From Stomoxys calcitrans (lineage: Eukaryota; Arthropoda; Insecta; Diptera; Muscidae), in NCBI RefSeq assembly GCF_963082655.1, contig NC_081554.1:96354245-96418244 (forward strand): a stretch of 64,000 bases of DNA. Direction: 5' to 3'. The notes beneath the pieces are model-generated. The model saw only the letters and a program-made list of their open reading frames with translations, made no database searches and was not told where the DNA came from. Positions 1 to 9,481 of this stretch are shown in pieces (position 1 is the stretch's first letter; each line of letters starts with the position of its first letter). The position numbers were made by a program, and so were the translations under genes.

Positions 1-305
1 TGCCGATAAGGGGACTGAAGCCCATAAAAGCTTTGTTTATTACCCGATTTCGCTGAAATTTGAAACTGAGTTTTTTCTGAGCCTCACGTCCTTATTATGG
101 TTCAGATCGGTTTATAATTGGACATATCTGCCAAAAAGACCAATATTTTGTTCTACAAAATTGAAAGTGACATATATATTAGACCACTCAATATCCGTGC
201 CGATTTTGGGTGCTTGAGATACCCAATTTTCACCGGATTGGGACGAAATGGGGTTTACATATATACCCGAGGTGGTGGGTATCCAATGCCTTTTTACTTG
301 TTTTT
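1..305 (+). mobile_element. DINE-1-like element, T1 family, 3' part cut by window edge
   Basis: Central-monomer sequence (CCCATAAAAGC, CCGATTTCGCTGAAATTTGA) runs into the T1 3' end, read as tatacccgaggtggtgggtatcc then cctttttacttg. The GC hairpin normally found between these two pieces has been lost. The 5' block lies outside the window. Non-coding; the short frames over it are artefacts of the repeat. Confidence 0.8.
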
Positions 306-860
306 TTCCAATTTTGACCAAGACCTTCTTCGTATATTGCAATTCAAGAAAGCATTAATTCCCATGCATATGTTTTATTCGTAGGAAAATTTACGAAAAT
401 TGCCCCAAAAAAATTCCACATCTGACCATTCAGTTAAAAGTTGTGCAGTTTGGTAATCAATAAATATAAAACAGTGTACTTTTAGCATTTTTTGGTAAAA
501 AGAATTATTTTTATTGATTAAATATTCTTTTTTTTTGAGAAGAGGATATATTGCAGATGCGTTTAAAGTGAAACTTTAATAATATATGTCAACTTAAACG
601 GGTGCTTTATGTACTTCAAACTAGGAAAGTTTTTATTAAAAAAAATGGAAAAACCTCTCGAGTTCTCAAATTCCAAAACCCAGATGTGCCCTAAACCAAT
701 GCAAAACTTTTTTGCACCTAACAATATTTGTACCTCCAGCAAGTTTAATAAATAAAAGACGATCTTTGGCCGAAATGGATATATTGGGAATTTTTGTAAA
801 AAAATTCGGGCTGAACCTATTTTTGTTTTTTAAGGACATTTTGGTCTGCAAAATTTAAAA
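303..860 (+). repeat. Partial copy of the X (TIR) element
   Basis: This stretch is a diverged copy of 20874-20935 plus 22290-22740. Shared landmarks are AATTTTGACC, CATCTGACCATTCAG/CATTCAGTT, GGGTGCTTTATGTACTTCAAA, TTTTTTGCACCTAACAATAT and TTGGGAATTTTTGTAAAAAA. Here the T1 DINE sits about 50 bp to the left of the site used in the 20.6-22.8 kb copy, so the two insertions were independent. The right terminus of X is not preserved; from 861 to 942 there is only AT-rich DNA and a 20-nt A run. Confidence 0.65.
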
Positions 861-942
861 GGAATTATTATGACATCACTTTTTTATTAGAATCTTCATC
901 TACTATATGGCCTCTTCACAAAAAAAAAAAAAAAAAACAGTA

Positions 943-1395
943 AGGAAAGGCAAAAGTTGGGCGGTGCCGACGGTACAATACCCTACACCCACCCTATAAG
1001 TACAAAGTGAGAGCTATATCTAATTCTGAACCAATATTGATGGACCTGGGCGGATGTTTTCAGAATGGTTATGAAACAAAACTTATTAAATTTCGAGTTA
1101 ATATGTTCAAACTGTTATAACTACGGTTTACAAATGACAACATTATTGCAAATTATCCAAAACCTGACGAATATATATATGGAAGCTATATCTAAATCCG
1201 AACCGATTTCGGCCAAACTTCTTAGATATTATGGTAGTCATCAAAGAAAGCGTTATGAGAAATTTTGGCAAGGGTGGTCAATAAATGCCCTTGCAGTGTC
1301 TCTAGAAGTGAAAATCGGGCGAAATACATGTATGGTAGCTACATCTAAATCAGAACCGATTTCTACTCACTACTACTCGAAACTCACAAGTAATT
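943..1395 (-). mobile_element. T4-family DINE-like element, partial
   Basis: It begins with ggaaaggcaaaagttgggcg and a GC hairpin around ttgggcggtgccgacgg, followed by caataccctacacccaccc, which parallels the hairpin plus TACCC end of T1/T2 with different bases. Monomers with GCTATATCTAAATC-CGAACCGATTT follow. The same family recurs at 43780-44572 and as fragments near 24.0 and 24.6 kb. No protein is expected. Confidence 0.6.
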
Positions 1396-1511
1396 CTAGG
1401 TTAGGTACAGTCCCATGGCAGCCGGTTGAAAGTACCGGATTGACCCGAAGGAGTTCTTTATCGGCAAGGGCTGCCGCCTCAGTGTATAACACACTGCTAC
1501 AACAACAACTA
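1396..1511 (-). repeat. Short non-autonomous element with CCTAACCTA tail
   Basis: On the minus strand this unit starts gttgttgttgtagcagtgtg, passes ggcggcagcccttgccgat and accggctgccatggg, and ends gtacctaacctag. Its tail resembles the tails of family A (next to it at 1512) and of the SINE at 3586, suggesting a retroposed unit mobilised by the same machinery. Its start (TGTTGTTGTAGC) also appears at 4198-4210 at the 5' edge of the family A copy. Family unknown. Confidence 0.4.
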
Positions 1512-2010
1512 GGTTAGGTAAGGTTGAAAAGAGGGTGCGGATATTAATCTGCCCCATGCCTCAATGGGCATACACCAAACCAGTAATCGGCTAGTTGCGC
1601 GCTCTAAAAACTAAAAAGTAATCTCGAAAAAGAGAATTTTAAGTTTTGAATTCAGTGCTACTTACACAATTCTTAATTGTTTTCAATACCATCCCCTAAG
1701 TGGTTTCATGTCTGGTATTGTGTCCCCGCCTAAGTGCCGGTATCTGTTAGAGGCGAAAGCCGGGCAATGACATTGGAAATGCTCCAACTTCTCATCAACT
1801 TCCCGCATACCCAACACTTGCTATCACTTTCCGCACCGATTTTGCATAAGAAAGCTCGTTGTTCTATCCCGTTGTCCGTCCCTTTATGATATAGAAAGCT
1901 ATACTGACCTCCATCTTATATCCTTTCAGTAATAGCCTCGCCTTCTTACGATCTGCATCTTCCCGTAGGATTTTTGCTGTCTAACCGACCGTTTCGCTGT
2001 TTCACAGTGT
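1512..2010 (-). pseudogene. Family A C-terminal Cys-rich region and 3' UTR
   Basis: On the minus strand a region equivalent to the C-terminus of ORF2 (remnants like CHCPAFAS and GGDTIPDMK) precedes an untranslated end shared with 9482-9925 and 38585-38965. Shared words include GGCATGGGGCAGATTAATAT and CACCCTCTTTTCAACC. The end is a CCTAACCT-type tail. Several frameshifts are visible against the other copies. Confidence 0.65.
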
Positions 2011-2028
2011 TACAGGCGCATTCATCGC

Positions 2029-2460
2029 TCACGCCCTTATCGCGGAGTGCGTCGACTTGAAACGCTTCGGGTTAACCAAGTTTATTGACGGCAGTTCTCT
2101 GGCGTTCCCTGCCAAATCGTCTGCTTTCTCATTCCCCCTTACTCCGCTATAAGCCGGCACCCACCGGATCGTGCCATCCTCAGAGAAGGCGTTAATCTCC
2201 TTCTTACATTCCAAGACTGTTCGTCATCTCACCGTCCTGGCTATTATTGCCCTTGTAGTCTGTGTATTGTCCTTATAGATATTCTTACTCGAAACCCTCG
2301 CTTTAATACCACACCATCTCATGCATTCCGTGATTGCCCGGATCTCCGCCTGCAGGACCGTATTATGGACAGTCAATCTAAAACAGATCTCAGTCCCTGG
2401 GTTCTCAATGTAGACTCCAGGCCTACTCTGTCCGCTAGCTTTGATCCATCCGTGTAACAT
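2029..2460 (-). pseudogene. RNase H domain of family A ORF2, two broken frames
   Basis: The upstream frame (2460-2224, 78 codons) has GVYIENPGTEICFRL, an active-site-type Glu in LQAEIRAI and a weak IYKDNTQTT (usual IFTDSQAA). The downstream frame (2214-2029) has WVPAYSGVRGNEKADDLAG, which carries the last acidic residue of type I RNase H. The YTDGS motif at the start is destroyed. The domain normally degrades RNA in the RNA-DNA hybrid during retrotransposition. Frame breaks make it inactive. Confidence 0.75.
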
Positions 2461-2493
2461 GATCTTCCAGATGGCAGACCTAGGGTTCAGCTA

Positions 2494-2870
2494 ATGCAAA
2501 ACTGTGCCGCTGGCAGCAGTGCCTCGCTCTCGACTTTAAGCATAGTCCTAGGTCCGCACATTGCTAAACTGCCCCTCGATGTCAATGCAAACCGCCAATG
2601 CGTACGTCTTGGTATCGAAGGATTCTTCTACTTTACAAATTCGTGCAGGGTAATCTCCACCGACCTTCCCTTAACATAGGCATGCTGTTTGTATTTGAGC
2701 AGTTCGCAGGATGTCATACTCTTTATCAATACGTTCCATGGTTTTGAGGCTTATAGGTCTGTACGCCTTTGGTATCGCATATCTTTCCTTGCCGGGCTGG
2801 GGTATCAACACCACCCTAACCACCCTAACCTCCTTTTGTAGTAACGCCGGAAATATTCCAACAGCTCGGG
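2494..2870 (-). pseudogene. Reverse transcriptase N-terminal half, family A
   Basis: On the minus strand, 2820-2690 reads LIPQPGKERYAIPKAYRPIS followed by KTMERIDKEYDIL, the RT fingers region ('P..YRPISL'). 2675-2560 reads YALAVCIDIEG, RT motif A with its first catalytic Asp. A stop or frameshift separates the two. The sequence jumps from just after motif A straight to RNase H; the YADD-containing palm seen in other copies is absent. This is an internal deletion and the copy cannot encode an active RT. Confidence 0.7.
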
Positions 2871-2874
2871 GGAC

Positions 2875-3194
2875 TTAAGTGGTTCCCATTGTATCCTGTG
2901 CAAAATGGGTTTTCATCAAAATTCTCAACATGTCCTCCGGTGTCTCTGCTCTCACTCCCATGTCGTCTTCTAAAGTTTCTGATTGGACATGGATTTTTGA
3001 GAGAAACTTTTTCATCTTGGTAGCGTCATTATCGCTATCGACCTGTTTGCAGAAAAGCTTCCAGGAGGCACGTTTTGCCGCTCTGGTAATCTTATTGTAC
3101 CAGACACATCCCAATACACTTCCGCTTTTTTGCAACGTGCTCTGTTAAAAAGTCTGCGGACCTCTTTCCCAATATTTCGAATCTCCCCGGTCAT
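2875..3194 (-). pseudogene. Linker between endonuclease and RT, family A
   Basis: Two overlapping frames carry one shifted reading: KEVRRLFNRARCKKAEVYWD, then TRAAKRASWKLFCKQVDSDN and TPEDMLRILMKTHF. This Arg/Lys-rich segment precedes the RT in LINEs of the I/R1/LOA group ('..R.A.W..F...'). The frame change lies near 3100. No independent gene. Confidence 0.6.
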
Positions 3195-3399
3195 CCAGGG
3201 TTTTTCTTAGACTGATTTCCTTTCCGATGAAGACAACTATCTTCGAAAGACCCCACCAGTGCAGTTGTATTCCTGTAGACATTGTCGCCAATGTCGTCTA
3301 TGCTTGGACAAAGCAAATTATCTTACCCAAGTCTTCCTCTGAGTAGTCATCCGAATTTTGGCCAGTTGGTTGTCAACTTATTTTGCAAGATTATCGGAT

Positions 3400-3530
3400 T
3401 CGGCGCTGGTCGTGCTATTCTAAACCTAATGTAGCGGTGGTCTGAGAAGGAATGCTCCATGGAAACCCTCCAATCCTGAACCTCATCCATTAAGTTTTCC
3501 GAACATATTGACACATCTTAAACCTCCTCC
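3400..3530 (-). pseudogene. Endonuclease C-terminus, family A
   Basis: Minus-strand translation gives VSICSENLMDEVQDWRVSME followed by HSFSDHRYIRFRI. The S-D-H signature near the end of exonuclease-endonuclease-phosphatase domains is intact, with the His and Asp that normally take part in catalysis. An in-frame stop lies just upstream. Its N-terminal half is separated from it by the SINE at 3586-3742. Confidence 0.7.
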
Positions 3531-3585
3531 CTAATCCTATAACAAAAGTAGCAGTGTTACCAATATTAAGTCTTATTAAGTCGGA

Positions 3586-3742
3586 AGGTTAGGTTAGGCA
3601 AGAGTGGTAGTCCTTTATAGACTCACTAAGACAATTTTAAGTCCATTGTGATACCACAGTAGCGACAGACCAAGGCTTCCTGCGGGAATCGAACCCACGA
3701 CCCCTTCACTGGTTATTCAATCACGCTACCATCTCGGCTTCC
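3586..3742 (-). mobile_element. tRNA-derived SINE with a LINE-B-like 3' end
   Basis: Read on the minus strand it has a tRNA-like head: an A-box-like GAGATGGTAGCGTGATTG (3735-3718), then the B box GGGTTCGATTCCC (3696-3684). A body follows whose segment 3659-3620 (CTGTGGTATCACAATGGAC... TTAGTGAGTC) matches the 3' end of family B at 57341-57380. It ends in CCTAACCTAACC. Length is about 157 bp. It splits the endonuclease of family A. No clear target-site duplication was found. Confidence 0.75.
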
Positions 3743-3745
3743 GGG

Positions 3746-4025
3746 ATGCAATTAGTATTCAAGAAATCCGCTGCATCCGACGTTGACAACTCTGAAGAAA
3801 ATCCATAATTTAGATTTTTATGCTAAATAACACAGGTCGTCGACCGAGTACCAGTGTTAGCATAGAATAATTGGTGTTGATATGGTTCAGTCCAGAAACT
3901 TTGTTCCGGGTCGTCCATGGCTCCTGAATTAAGGCAATATGAACCTTGCCCCTGCTGATTTTCTCCATCAGAGCGTGAGTAGCTGACTCGCTCCGGTGGA
4001 GTGTTATGTGGATGACCTCAATCAT
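3746..4025 (-). pseudogene. Endonuclease N-terminus, family A ORF2
   Basis: Minus-strand frame starts MIEVIHITLHRSESATHALM and continues KISRGKVHIALIQEPW. IQEPW carries the metal-binding Glu typical of LINE AP-like endonucleases, which nick target DNA to prime reverse transcription. The frame degenerates after about residue 50 and the domain is then cut by the SINE. The start Met is plausible as the ORF2 start because the preceding ORF1 frame ends 4 bases into it. Confidence 0.75.
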
Positions 4026-4213
4026 TGATAATCCTTTAGATGGGCTTCTTGAGAGTGGGTGATGGTTTCATCGTCTGCTCCCTGTTCGTTACGCTGCATT
4101 GAGTTTTCCGTCACTGCACTGCTTGATGTTTTAATGTTAGGATCTTTGCATATCCTAATCTTCCGAATCTTGAGAATGTAGGTAATGGTTCCACCATGCT
4201 GTTGTTGTAGCAA
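4022..4213 (-). pseudogene. Probable ORF1 tail of family A
   Basis: A 63-codon minus-strand frame ends at 4022, overlapping the ORF2 start by 4 bases as LINE ORF1/ORF2 junctions often do. The residues (Gln/Ser/Thr/Glu-rich, no Cys knuckle) are not diagnostic, so the call rests on position. The 5' edge near 4213 shows GCTACAACAACAGC. The true 5' end of the element is not defined. Confidence 0.4.
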
Positions 4214-4678
4214 ACTTTATTGCCGTTTTACAAACAAATTTCTCCGATTGTATCTCAATTCCCGGCTTTAGCAGTAAACAGACTCCAGCACATGGGTGCA
4301 GCTGTGATGCCAGACTTGGACCAGCTTAGCAACATAAAAAGGAGAACCAGTAATGATTTTGTAAGCAGCACAAATCGAGAGATTGGTTTGTATGCGAGCT
4401 GTGCCAGAGTTCTGCATGATAAGTATATAAGTGACTTGGGCGACGGAAGTCAAAACAAAAGTCATCATTCAAAATTCCAGTCATATCGGATAAAAATTTG
4501 GCTCTCCAATTTCTCCAGAAGTCAAATCGGGAGATCAGCATATATGGGAATATTTCTTAAAATGGACCGATTTGGCAGTCAATAGAGAGAACTAATGAAA
4601 ATGTTTGGCCAGAAAGTTGTATTGAGCCAGTTTATAACCGGATTAGTAAGAAGAAATCAAATCGGGCAATGATTTAAT
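4214..4678. other. Degenerate DINE-like monomer remnants
   Basis: No gene is recognised. Words such as AAATCGGGAGATCAGCATATAT (split by substitutions), GGACCGATTTGGCAG and CAGTCATATCGGATAAAAATT near 4475-4580 resemble old T1/T2 monomers. The 121-codon plus-strand frame here is not supported as a gene. Confidence 0.4.
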
Positions 4679-5717
4679 TTTTATACCCACATTCCGTTTG
4701 CAACACATCGAAATATCAATTTCCGACCCTACAAAGTATATATATTCTTGATTAGCGTAAAAATCTAAGACGATATAGACATGTCCGTCTGTCTGCTGAA
4801 ATCACGCTACAGTTTTTGCACTTTGCACAGCTTCGCTTTTTGTCCATAAGCAGTTTAAGTTTGAAGATAGGCTATATCGGACTATATCTTGAAATAGCCC
4901 CCATATAGGCCTATCGGACTATTTAGGGTCTCAGGCCCACATTAATTATCCGATTTTGCTGAAATTAGGGACAGTGAGTTGTGTTAAGCCTTTCGAAATC
5001 CTTCGTCAATTTGGTTCAGATCGGTTCAGATTTGGGTACATCTGCCAAATAAACCGATCCTCCGATTTAGGGTCTTAGGCCCATAAAAGCCACATTTATT
5101 ATCCGACTTTGCTGAAATTTGGGACAGTGAGTTATGTTAGGCCCTTCGACATCCTTCGATTATTTGGCTCAGATCGGTTCAGATTTGGATATAGCTGCCA
5201 TATAGACCGATCCTCCGATTTAGGGTCTTAGGCCCATAAATGACACATTTATTATCCGATTTTGCTGAAATTTGGGACAGTGAATTGTGTTAGCGCCTTC
5301 GACATCCTTCATCAATTTGGCTCAGATCGGTCCAGATTTAGATATAGCTGCCATATAGACCGATCCTTCTATTTAGGGTCTTAGGCCCATAAAAGCCAAT
5401 TTTATTATCCGATTTTGCTGAAATTTGGGGCAGTGACTTATGTTAGGCTTTTCGAAATCCGCGTCGTATATGGTTCAGATCGGTTTATTTTTAGATAAAG
5501 CTACTAAAAGGACCAATATTTTGTTATACACAATTGAACAATGCCATTTACTTGTTAGTATTTGGCCCAATCGGAACATATTTCGATATAACTGCTATGG
5601 GACATAAGGTATGCAATTTTCACCGGATTTTGATGAAAGGTGGTTTACATATATACCCGAGGTGGTGGGTATCCAAAGTTCGGCCCGGCCGAACTTAACG
5701 CCTTTTTACTTGTTTCT
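4679..5717 (+). mobile_element. DINE-1-like element, T1 family, near full length
   Basis: The 5' block starts ttttatacccacattcc and includes CGACCCTACAAAGTATATAT, CTTGATTAGCGTAA and a short GTCY run (atgtccgtctgtctg). Central monomers follow; two equivalent points at 5054, 5207 and (CATATAGAC) 5201, 5354 are each 153 bp apart. The 3' end is tatacccgaggtggtgggta, then the perfect hairpin GTTCGGCCCGGCCGAAC, then TTAACGCCTTTTTACTTG. Layout (GTCY microsatellite, roughly 150-bp central repeats, 3' stem-loop) matches what is known of DINE-1/HINE elements. Confidence 0.85.
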
Positions 5718-6738
5718 AAGTAGGGCCTCCTAAAGCCAAATCGGTGCATCGGTTTTATGGGGCTGCAAATCAATAAATGCAGGTGTTGCAAACGGAATGA
5801 TTATAATAGTATATCCTCCCACACCTTTAAGAACTTTCTCAATGCAGTACAATTACTTTCATAATCACCCTATACGCATTTTGCTCTTTACTTTCTTTGT
5901 AGCCTATTAGAGTAAAACAATTTTCTAATGCATTTGTACTCTGTATAATTTGAATAAATCTTTGTTATTAAAGGATTTACTGCAAAACAAAGCCATTGTG
6001 AAGCCACTTGTCAACGGTCAAGTGAACTGTCATGGAAAGTGTCAAAATGTCAGTGATTGTTGTGTCTACGAAGCGCGAGTGTCAAATCCCTTTTGACACC
6101 TTGTACTTGTCCAGCACACGCGGCTCGCAGCAGCGCTCTCCTTCCCTACGAAGAGTGATGGAACATGCACACAGCTATTCACTGAATAAGAGGTCTGTCT
6201 GTCTGCCTGTTTGGACTTGTATGATTTGCAATGTCATTAATAATGCATTCGTATTGGGGTAGGAATTAATGAAAATGTATCACTTTGCAAAAGTTATCAT
6301 CTACATCCATGTTAATGAATGTCCATCTTTGTCCACACAAACATAAAACCCAGCATCACAACCATGCCGTGCAAGGTGTTGTAATTTGTAATCCATGGCC
6401 AAGGATTCGGGATTAATTCTTCACACCAATTTACACACGTATGCATGTCTCGGTTGAATTTGCACACTCTTGTAAATTAAGGGTTGTGAATCGAAAACTT
6501 TGCCAACGAGCACAAGAATAATATCAATATTAGCAAAAGTTTAAATGCCAAGAAATCAGTGAATGGTCGCATACATTCATGCACTATAAAATTGAACCAA
6601 ATGAGATAAAATGTGGATTATCATCTTTTTTTTGGCAATTTGTATGAAACACAAACACACTCGTAGGGGCCAATAAGAAGAAGTTGGAAACCACTTTCAA
6701 TCTCTTTAGGGAGATCGCTAAATTATGCGACATCAGGA
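5718..6738. other. Non-repetitive-looking AT-rich DNA
   Basis: A short T2/T1-like scrap (CCAAATCGGTGCATCGG) lies near 5735. The remainder shows no transposon landmark, convincing coding frame or RNA gene. The 76-codon frame at 6032-6262 has no recognisable features. Confidence 0.4.
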
Positions 6739-8014
6739 ACAAGTAAAAAGGTGTTGAGTTCGTCCGGGCCGAACTTTGGATACCCACCACCTCGGGTATA
6801 TACCTTTCATCAAAATCCGGTGAAAATTGCATACTTTATGTCTCATAGCAGTTATATCGAAATATGTTCCGATTTGGACCAAATACTAATAAGTACAAGT
6901 CACTGTTCAATTGTGTATAACAAAATATTGGTCTTTTTAGTAGCTATATCTAAAAATTAACCAATCTGAACCATATACGACATGGATGTCGAAAAGCCTA
7001 ACATAAGTCCCTGTGTCAAATTTCAGTTAAATCGGATTATAAATGCGCCTTTTATGGGGCCAAGACTTTAAATCGAGATATCGGTCTATATGGCAGTTAT
7101 ATCCAAATCTGGATCGATTTGGGCCAAGGTGCAGAAAAATGTCGAAAAGCCTAACAAAACGCACTGTCCCAAATTTCGGCGAAATCGGGCAATAAATGCA
7201 CCTTTTATGGGCCCAAAACCTAAAACCGAGAGATCGGTCTATATGGCAGCTATATCTAAATCTGGACCGATCTGTGCCATATTGCAGAAGTATGTCAAGG
7301 GGCTTAACGTAACTCACTGTCCCAAATTTTGGCGACATCGGACAATAAATGTGCCTTTTATAGGCCCAAAACCTTAAATCGAAATCGAAAGATCGGTCTA
7401 TATGGCAGCTATATAACCAAATATAACCTGCTATATCCAAATCTGAACCGATCAGGGCCAAATTGAAGGAAGGATGTCAGAAGGTCTAACACAACAACCA
7501 TCCCATATTTCAGCAAAGTCGGATAATAAATGTGGCTTTTACGGGCCTAAGACCCTAAATCGGAGGTTCGGTCTATATGGCAGCTACATCCAAATCTCGA
7601 CATATCTGGGCCAAATTGACGAAGGATGTCGAAAGGCCTAACACAACTCACTGTCCCAAATTTCGGCAAAATCGGATAATAAATGTGGTTTTTATGGGCT
7701 CAAAACCTTAAATCGAGAGATCAGTCTATATGGGGGCTATGTCAAGATATAGTCCGATATAGCCCATCTTCAAACTTAACCTGCTTAGAGACAAAAAAAG
7801 AATCTGTACAAAGTTTCAGCACAATATCTCTATTTTTAAAGACTGTAGCGTGATTTCAACAGATAGATGGACGGACATGTCCAGATCGTCTTAGATTTTT
7901 ACGCTGATCAAGAATATATATATACTTTATAGGGTCGGAAATGGATATTTCGATGTGTTGCAAAGGGAATGACAAAATGAATATACCACATCCTTCGGTG
8001 GTGGGTATAAAAAA
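6739..8014 (-). mobile_element. DINE-1-like element, T1 family, full length
   Basis: On the plus strand it opens acaagtaaaaaggtgttgag, then the hairpin (one arm base changed, TTCGTCCGGGCCGAAC) and GGATACCCACCACCTCGGGT. Four to five monomers follow with GGTCTATATGGCAGCTATAT repeats. It closes with the reverse of the 5' block: gacggacatgtcc, AAGAATATATATATACTTTA, TTTCGATGTGTTGCAAA and CTTCGGTGGTGGGTATAAAA. About 1.28 kb. Both ends are present and carry the CCACCAC/GGTGGTGGGTAT subterminal inverted repeat. Confidence 0.85.
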
Positions 8015-8496
8015 TTGTATAACAATTTAAAAATATATATGCTGACGAAAAATCTGGTGGGCTTCAAATTCTTTGGTGCAGGCTTAGCCGCCCGCGAAGA
8101 CTCTCCCGATTTTTTTTAGCTTAATTTTTGGCTGATTTTTTAGAAATATTGTAATAGAGGTGTGCACGTGAGTAGTCGTATAACGCGTGAGACAGGTGAT
8201 TCGTGAGTGAGATCTAAATCTAATCACGATCACATGATTAGATTTAGATCCTAAATTAAAATTCTTCGTGCGTGAGCGTGAATCACTACCCACAACTCCA
8301 ATCACGAACCACGAGATATCACAACCTATAAGAAAGTAATGACTTAGGGTTGGTATTTTATTCTGCTTTCGGAAAAGTCGCTAACATTTTTAATTGTTTT
8401 GCGAGTGAAGTTTGACCAAAACACGTTTTTTTATCTGCACTTATTTTTTTTTTCTTTATTTTATTTTTGTAGGAAAGAAGCAATTTAAAACAAAAA
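8015..8496. repeat. CGTGAG-rich repeat with a perfect hairpin
   Basis: 8155-8330 is rich in GTGAG, CGTGAG and ATCACGA words; the same words recur at 9350-9440 on the far side of the next DINE, so that DINE probably split an older repeat. A perfect 16-bp inverted repeat lies at 8211-8226 and 8235-8250. 8340-8496 is AT-rich DNA with no recognised content. Confidence 0.5.
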
Positions 8497-9253
8497 CAAG
8501 TAAGAGCGTGCTAAGTTCGGCAGGGCCAAATCTTATATACCCTTCACAAGGTTCACATCTGTCGAGTTTTTTGCTCAGTATCTCTTTTAAGGCAAACAAA
8601 AAATTATGAATAAGGACGGAGGAAGAGCTATATATAGGAGTTATAGTCCGATTCGGGGCTTAAGAAGCAAAATGGGAGCTGTATCAAGCTATTGATCATT
8701 TCAGACCATATTGCACACGTACGTTGAAGACCGTCAGAGAAGCCGTTGTACAAAATTTCTGCCAAATCGGATGAGAATTACGCTCTCTAGAGGCTCAAGA
8801 AGTCAAGATCCCAGATCAGTTTATATGGCAGCTATATCAGGTTATGAACCGATTTGCGCCATACTTATCACAGTTTTTGGAAGTCATATCAAAACACATC
8901 ATGCAAAAGTTTAGCCAAATCGGATAAGAATTGCGCCTGCTAAAAGCTCAAGAAGTCAAGACCAAAGATCGGTTTCTATGGCAGCTATATCAGGTTATAA
9001 ATCGATTTAAACCATACTTAGCACAGTTATTGGAAGTGATATCAGAACACTACGTGCAAGATTTCAGTCAATTCGGACGTGAATTGCGCCCTCTAGAGGC
9101 TCAAGAAGTCAAGACCCAAGATTGGTTTATATGGCAGCTATATCAAAACATGGACCGATTTGATCCATTTACAATCCCAACTGACTTGCACTAATAAACA
9201 GTAGTTGTGCAAAATTTCAAGCAGCTAGCTGTACTCCTTCGAAAGGTAGTCAC
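8497..9253 (-). mobile_element. DINE-1-like element, T2 family, 5' end missing
   Basis: It begins caagtaagagcgtgctaagt with a damaged hairpin (TTCGGCAGGGCCAAAT) and TATATACCCTTCACAAGG. Three T2 monomers follow (GAGGCTCAAGAAGTCAAGA at about 8790, 8945 and 9098, close to 153 bp apart). It stops after AAATTTCAAGCAGCTAGCTG and CTCCTTCGAAAGG without the GTCY run or TATACCC end. Confidence 0.8.
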
Positions 9254-9299
9254 ACTGGTTTCTAGGGTTGCTAATATAATTTTTTATGCTATTTTTCCC

Positions 9300-9481
9300 A
9301 CTATAAGAAGGGAACTACTTTTTCGCCAATGTTTTTCGAGTCATGATATTTCTTGTGGGTCGTGTTTTTTTCGTGAGTCGTGCATGAGCATGCGTGAGTA
9401 AAATTTTTGTCTCGTGAGAGTGCGTGAACGTGAGTCGACCAAAAAAAGTCTGGAGTGAATAATTTTTATGTCTCGTAGGTG
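9300..9481. repeat. CGTGAG-rich repeat, right portion
   Basis: Repeated CGTGAGTCGTGC, CGTGAGAGTGCGTGAACGTG and GTCGTG words continue the pattern of 8155-8330 on the other side of the T2 element. Non-coding, identity unknown. Confidence 0.45.

Larger units (their letters stand above)
1512..4213 (-). mobile_element. Non-LTR retrotransposon family A, copy 1 (degenerate)
   Basis: Read on the minus strand the order is ORF1 tail (4213-4022), AP-type endonuclease (4025-3746 and about 3530-3400), pre-RT linker (3194-2875), RT through motif A (2870-2494), RNase H (2460-2029), and a Cys-containing tail plus 3' UTR ending in CCTTACCTAACCT at 1512. RNase H with an APE-like endonuclease fits the I/R1/LOA group of LINEs; the exact clade is not decided. 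The RT palm after motif A is deleted, frames are broken in several places and a SINE sits inside, so the copy is dead. The same family recurs at 9482-9925 and 38585-40230. Confidence 0.8.

Noticed and set aside
1065..1517. 150-codon plus-strand frame as a gene
   Set aside because: It crosses T4 monomers and the short CCTAACCTA element, with repeat-like peptide words (SKSEPIS) and no domain.
3684..3735. tRNA gene suggested by A and B boxes
   Set aside because: The head does not close a proper cloverleaf that I can draw and is fused to a LINE-like 3' end; it is part of a SINE.
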